The translations under genes were made by a program, and so were the position numbers. 64,000 bases of DNA from Myxococcales bacterium (lineage in GTDB: Bacteria; Myxococcota_A; Polyangia; Polyangiales; GCA-016699535), in the NCBI GenBank assembly GCA_020633325.1, contig JACKDX010000001.1:1550001-1614000 (forward strand). Direction: 5' to 3'. Position 1 is the stretch's first letter. The number at the start of each line of letters is the position of its first letter. Positions 62,021-64,000 of the stretch are shown piece after piece. The notes below the pieces were generated by a model, which had not been told where the DNA came from, did not search any database, and saw nothing but the letters and a program-made list of their open reading frames with translations.

Positions 62021-62793
62021 TAGGCCGCCGCCCGTGGCGTCGGGCCGCTTAGGATTTCGCGCGCCAAGTTGAGGTAGCCGGCGGAGCCTTTGGAGGCCGC
62101 ATCGTAAAGGATGATAGGCTTTCCGTAGGAAGGCGCTTCGGCGAGCCGGATATTGCGCGGTATAACAGTGTCGTAAACATGAAAATGTTTTCGAAGTTCG
62201 TTGGCCACCTCTGATGACAAGTTGCTCCTTGGGTCAAACATGCAGAGAAGTACCCCGTCAATACGCAAACTCGGATTGAAAGATCCGCGTACCCTCTCGA
62301 CGGTGTTCATGAGTTGGGAGAGCCCTTCGAGCGCGTAGTACTCGCATTGCATCGGCACCAGCACCGCATCGGCGGCGACGAGCGCGTTTATGGTGAGGAT
62401 TCCCAGGGACGGGGGGCAGTCGATGATGATGTAGTCGTATCGACCGCGCAGGGCGCTGACGATTTCCTTCAGGCGCGAGGAACGATCCTCGACGTTAGCA
62501 AACTCGAGCTCAATGGCAGCCAGGTCCGCTGAGGCCGTAATCAGTTCCAGATTTGGCAAGTCCGAAGGCACGATGGCTTCATCCAGCCCCAGCCCGCCTT
62601 GCAGAAGCCCATAGGTCCCCTCAAGGCCCCCTTTCGGGTCTCGGCCTAGTCCGCTGGTGGCGTTGCCCTGGGGATCCATGTCGATGAGAAGCACCCGCTG
62701 TTCAGCCACCGCCAGGCTCGCCGAGAGGTTGACGGCTGTCGTGGTTTTGCCGACCCCGCCTTTTTGGTTGGCGATCGCAACAACGTAGGTCAC
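62020..62793 (-). CDS. parA: Chromosome partitioning ATPase ParA (Soj-like)
   Basis: Deviant Walker ATPase that drives chromosome origin segregation with ParB. Deviant Walker A KGGVGKTTT near the N terminus, the second switch region IDMDPQGNAT, and DCPPSLG are visible. Length 257 residues, with no N-terminal DNA-binding extension, which marks the chromosomal Soj type. The likely start is GTG 62793 with GAGGGG upstream. Such parAB pairs usually lie near the replication origin; neither gidAB nor dnaA is in the window, so proximity to the origin is a suggestion only. Confidence 0.97.
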   Translation of the reverse strand: MTYVVAIANQKGGVGKTTTAVNLSASLAVAEQRVLLIDMDPQGNATSGLGRDPKGGLEGTYGLLQGGLGLDEAIVPSDLPNLELITASADLAAIELEFANVEDRSSRLKEIVSALRGRYDYIIIDCPPSLGILTINALVAADAVLVPMQCEYYALEGLSQLMNTVERVRGSFNPSLRIDGVLLCMFDPRSNLSSEVANELRKHFHVYDTVIPRNIRLAEAPSYGKPIILYDAASKGSAGYLNLAREILSGPTPRAAA

Positions 62794-62876
62794 CCCTCGC
62801 TATTAGCAGGGTGTGAACGAGGATTCAATGTGCCTTTTTTTTGCCGCGCAGAGAGGAGGTGGTAGAGTGTCACCAG

Positions 62877-62914
62877 ATGTAGGATAACGTATGCAATGTA
62901 GGTAATGTATAGCA
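62877..62914 (+). repeat. Tandem imperfect 19-base direct repeat upstream of small gene
   Basis: Two adjacent near-identical 19-base units, both beginning ATGTAGG (62877-62895 and 62896-62914), with TAACGTAT and TAATGTAT in their middle. The unit lies 35 bases before the ATG at 62948 and after a candidate promoter (TTGCCG 62841-62846, 16 bases, TAGAGT 62863-62868), so its position suits operator binding or a regulated leader. A homopolymer T run at 62834-62842 lies upstream. No known binding protein. Confidence 0.45.
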
Positions 62915-62947
62915 CCCCCCTTGGCGTGCTCAGGAAGGCAAGGATTC

Positions 62948-63115
62948 ATGCGCGGGCCCAAAACATACCGAAGTATCGAAGAGTTTGAGCGCGAAGAGAT
63001 TCGCCCCTCGAGTAAGATCGGTTTCTCGTTGGACGATCTTTATCAGGAAGCCACCTTCAACACGGAGCAAGAATTCGGCAAAGAAGATCCCAAAGAGCTC
63101 GACTTCGAATCCTAA
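62948..63115 (+). CDS. Small conserved-looking acidic protein
   Basis: A 55-residue hydrophilic protein with a sequence like KTYRSIEEFEREEIRPSSK followed by IGFSLDDLYQEATF and a highly acidic end (DPKELDFES). No membrane segment and no recognised domain. ATG 62948 has AAGGCAAGGATT upstream; an earlier in-frame ATG at 62921 is less likely. The tandem repeat upstream and the terminator downstream make this a real transcription unit rather than a chance frame. Function unknown. Confidence 0.7.
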   Translation: MRGPKTYRSIEEFEREEIRPSSKIGFSLDDLYQEATFNTEQEFGKEDPKELDFES

Positions 63116-63188
63116 GCGCTCTTTGCGCCTCGAAATCTTAGACTACATCCCTAGCAGGATGGCTGCTCCGTGCTTACCCTCACGGGGC

Positions 63189-63228
63189 AAAAAAGGCTCG
63201 ACATCTCCCCGTCGGGCCTTTTTATTTT
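63189..63228 (+). terminator. Rho-independent terminator, probably bidirectional
   Basis: AAAAAAGGCTCGAC at 63189-63202 pairs with GTCGGGCCTTTTT at 63211-63223 around an eight-base loop (ATCTCCCC), giving a G/C-rich stem with an A run on one side and a T run on the other, followed by TATTTT. The A and T runs on both sides make it work in either direction, between the small gene ending at 63115 and the convergent small membrane-protein gene. Confidence 0.8.
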
Positions 63229-63280
63229 CGTCTCCGAGCACGATGTGTGTCCACATCGCACAGCCCCAGCGCCTGTTTTC

Positions 63281-63427
63281 TCAGCCGGCAATCCGGGGAA
63301 TCCAGGTAGCAGCGGTGACGATGATACCAAGCGCGATGCCGAGCACGACCACACCAAATGCGATGAGCTTTGGTCCAGTCCACGTGTCGCTTTGCCTTAC
63401 GAAACGCTCTTCGTACTTGTCGGTCAT
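63281..63427 (-). CDS. Small single-span membrane protein
   Basis: A 48-residue protein (start MTDKYEERFVRQSDTWTG) with one predicted transmembrane helix (about residues 22-40, LIAFGVVVLGIALGIIVTAA). No domain known. It is convergent with the small acidic gene, and the terminator lies between them. GGGCGAG occurs before the ATG at 63427; in-frame codons farther upstream would add 15 basic residues. Small hydrophobic frames can arise by chance, so confidence is moderate. Confidence 0.5.
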   Translation of the reverse strand: MTDKYEERFVRQSDTWTGPKLIAFGVVVLGIALGIIVTAATWIPRIAG

Positions 63428-63519
63428 GCTCGCCCTAGTGCCACGTTTAGATGGTGACGTCAATCGAAGCATGCTAAAGATTCCATCGCTTTGCCAGCGG
63501 GCGGAGGCGAGAGGGTAGC

Positions 63520-64000
63520 ATGTCCCAAGCGCTCGGAGAACACAGCTCAGTCTTCACACGTCCGAGCCGCCAGGAGCGCAACTACCACCGTTTGACCAAG
63601 GGGAAGCTGAGCTGGGGTGTGCTCAGATTTGGCATGCCCCTTGTCGTCGGGATGGCGCTCCATACGACGTTCAACCTCATCGACATGTTTATGATTAGCC
63701 GGCTCGAGGAGGGCACGGCTGGTCTTGCGGCCCTCGGGGTCTGCGACATGGTGGCCGCCCTCGCCACTATTATCTCCAACGGGGTTTCGACCGCGGCCGT
63801 CGCATTGATTTCTCGTCGCGTAGGGTCGCGGGATCAGAGAGGCATTCGGCGCGCAACCTGGCAGTCACTCTGGCTGGTTGGCGCATTTTCCCTCGGGTTC
63901 GGCCTGCTCGGGTTGATTGGCAGCGGGGTGATCATCAGGGACATCATGCAGGTCAAAGGCCTAGCCGCCGATCTCGCGGTCCCATATCTGCGCATTATGC
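63520..64000 (+). CDS. MATE-family efflux transporter (3' end outside window)
   Basis: Multidrug and toxic compound extrusion-type secondary transporter; about 160 residues are visible and the frame stays open at the window edge. The visible part has the MATE-like first membrane pairs (WGVLRFGMPLVVGMALHTTF, LIDMFMISRLEEG, LAALGVCDMVAALATII). A basic, hydrophilic N-terminal 30 residues precede the first helix. ATG 63520 after GAGGGTAGC. The substrate is not predictable. Complete gene length is unknown. Confidence 0.85.
   Translation, partial: MSQALGEHSSVFTRPSRQERNYHRLTKGKLSWGVLRFGMPLVVGMALHTTFNLIDMFMISRLEEGTAGLAALGVCDMVAALATIISNGVSTAAVALISRRVGSRDQRGIRRATWQSLWLVGAFSLGFGLLGLIGSGVIIRDIMQVKGLAADLAVPYLRIM

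Overview
The window is a dense, mostly housekeeping stretch of a bacterial chromosome, and its gene content points to the Myxococcota (the old Deltaproteobacteria). The evidence is three Hanks-type Ser/Thr kinases, two of them with the HRD-x-S catalytic loop often seen in myxobacteria, a PrkA kinase, a PP2C phosphatase, many lipoproteins of unknown function, two of them beta-propeller-like, and an AgmX/TonB-C-like lipoprotein. Base composition looks moderate rather than the very high GC of soil myxobacteria, so an uncultured or aquatic relative is possible; this is inference. No rRNA, tRNA, CRISPR array or insertion sequence was seen, and no gene-free stretch exceeds about 200 bases.

Layout. 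1-5.3 kb: end of a pseudouridine synthase gene, a lipoprotein, a Ser/Thr kinase on the minus strand, a DsbD-N-like protein and PrkA. 5.3-8.1 kb: pdxJ, nnr, rlpA. 8.2-11.5 kb: unknown lipoprotein, ECF sigma factor, and a rhodanese-MoeB fusion. 11.6-20.8 kb: one tightly coupled run of M50 protease, scpA, scpB, glyQ, a TPR-like membrane protein, a kinase, glyS and a second kinase; the two glycyl-tRNA synthetase genes are thus separated by a kinase module. 20.9-32.3 kb: two beta-propeller-like lipoproteins, mutS, a lipoprotein, aroA, cmk, rpsA. 32.3-36.7 kb: PP2C phosphatase and a heterodimeric ABC exporter. 36.7-41.4 kb, minus strand: AgmX-like lipoprotein and gap-pgk-tpiA-secG. 41.5-48.2 kb: a small gene behind a sigma-54-type promoter, a UbiB-family kinase with a FliA/WhiG-like sigma factor, an unknown protein, mepA, a CorC/HlyC protein and thrB. 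48.2-51.4 kb: a very large S41 protease. 51.5-61.1 kb: cca, a PHP phosphatase, a ribBA-like gene, ribH, nusB, an M17-N-like gene, a DUF2062 gene, ileS, lspA and folD. 61.1-64 kb: parB/parA, two small proteins around a terminator, and the start of a MATE transporter.

How the genes work together. Most plus-strand runs are translationally coupled (ATGA or short overlaps) and look like long operons mixing translation, chromosome segregation, envelope and cofactor functions. Phosphorylation signalling is a recurrent theme: Hanks kinases, PrkA, PP2C and a PHP tyrosine phosphatase.

The most interesting observations are: a RibBA-like protein whose GTP cyclohydrolase II half has lost its zinc cysteines and whose DHBP synthase half has Gln where the metal-binding His should be; a paired ABC exporter whose degenerate ATP site can be read from the sequence; the kinase module inside glyQ/glyS; a near-consensus sigma-54 promoter driving a 65-residue protein; an IleRS with a divergent KMSKS region; and repeated -10-like boxes 6-8 nt before first-gene starts, which suggests leaderless transcripts. 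No clear previously undescribed defence or mobile system was found.
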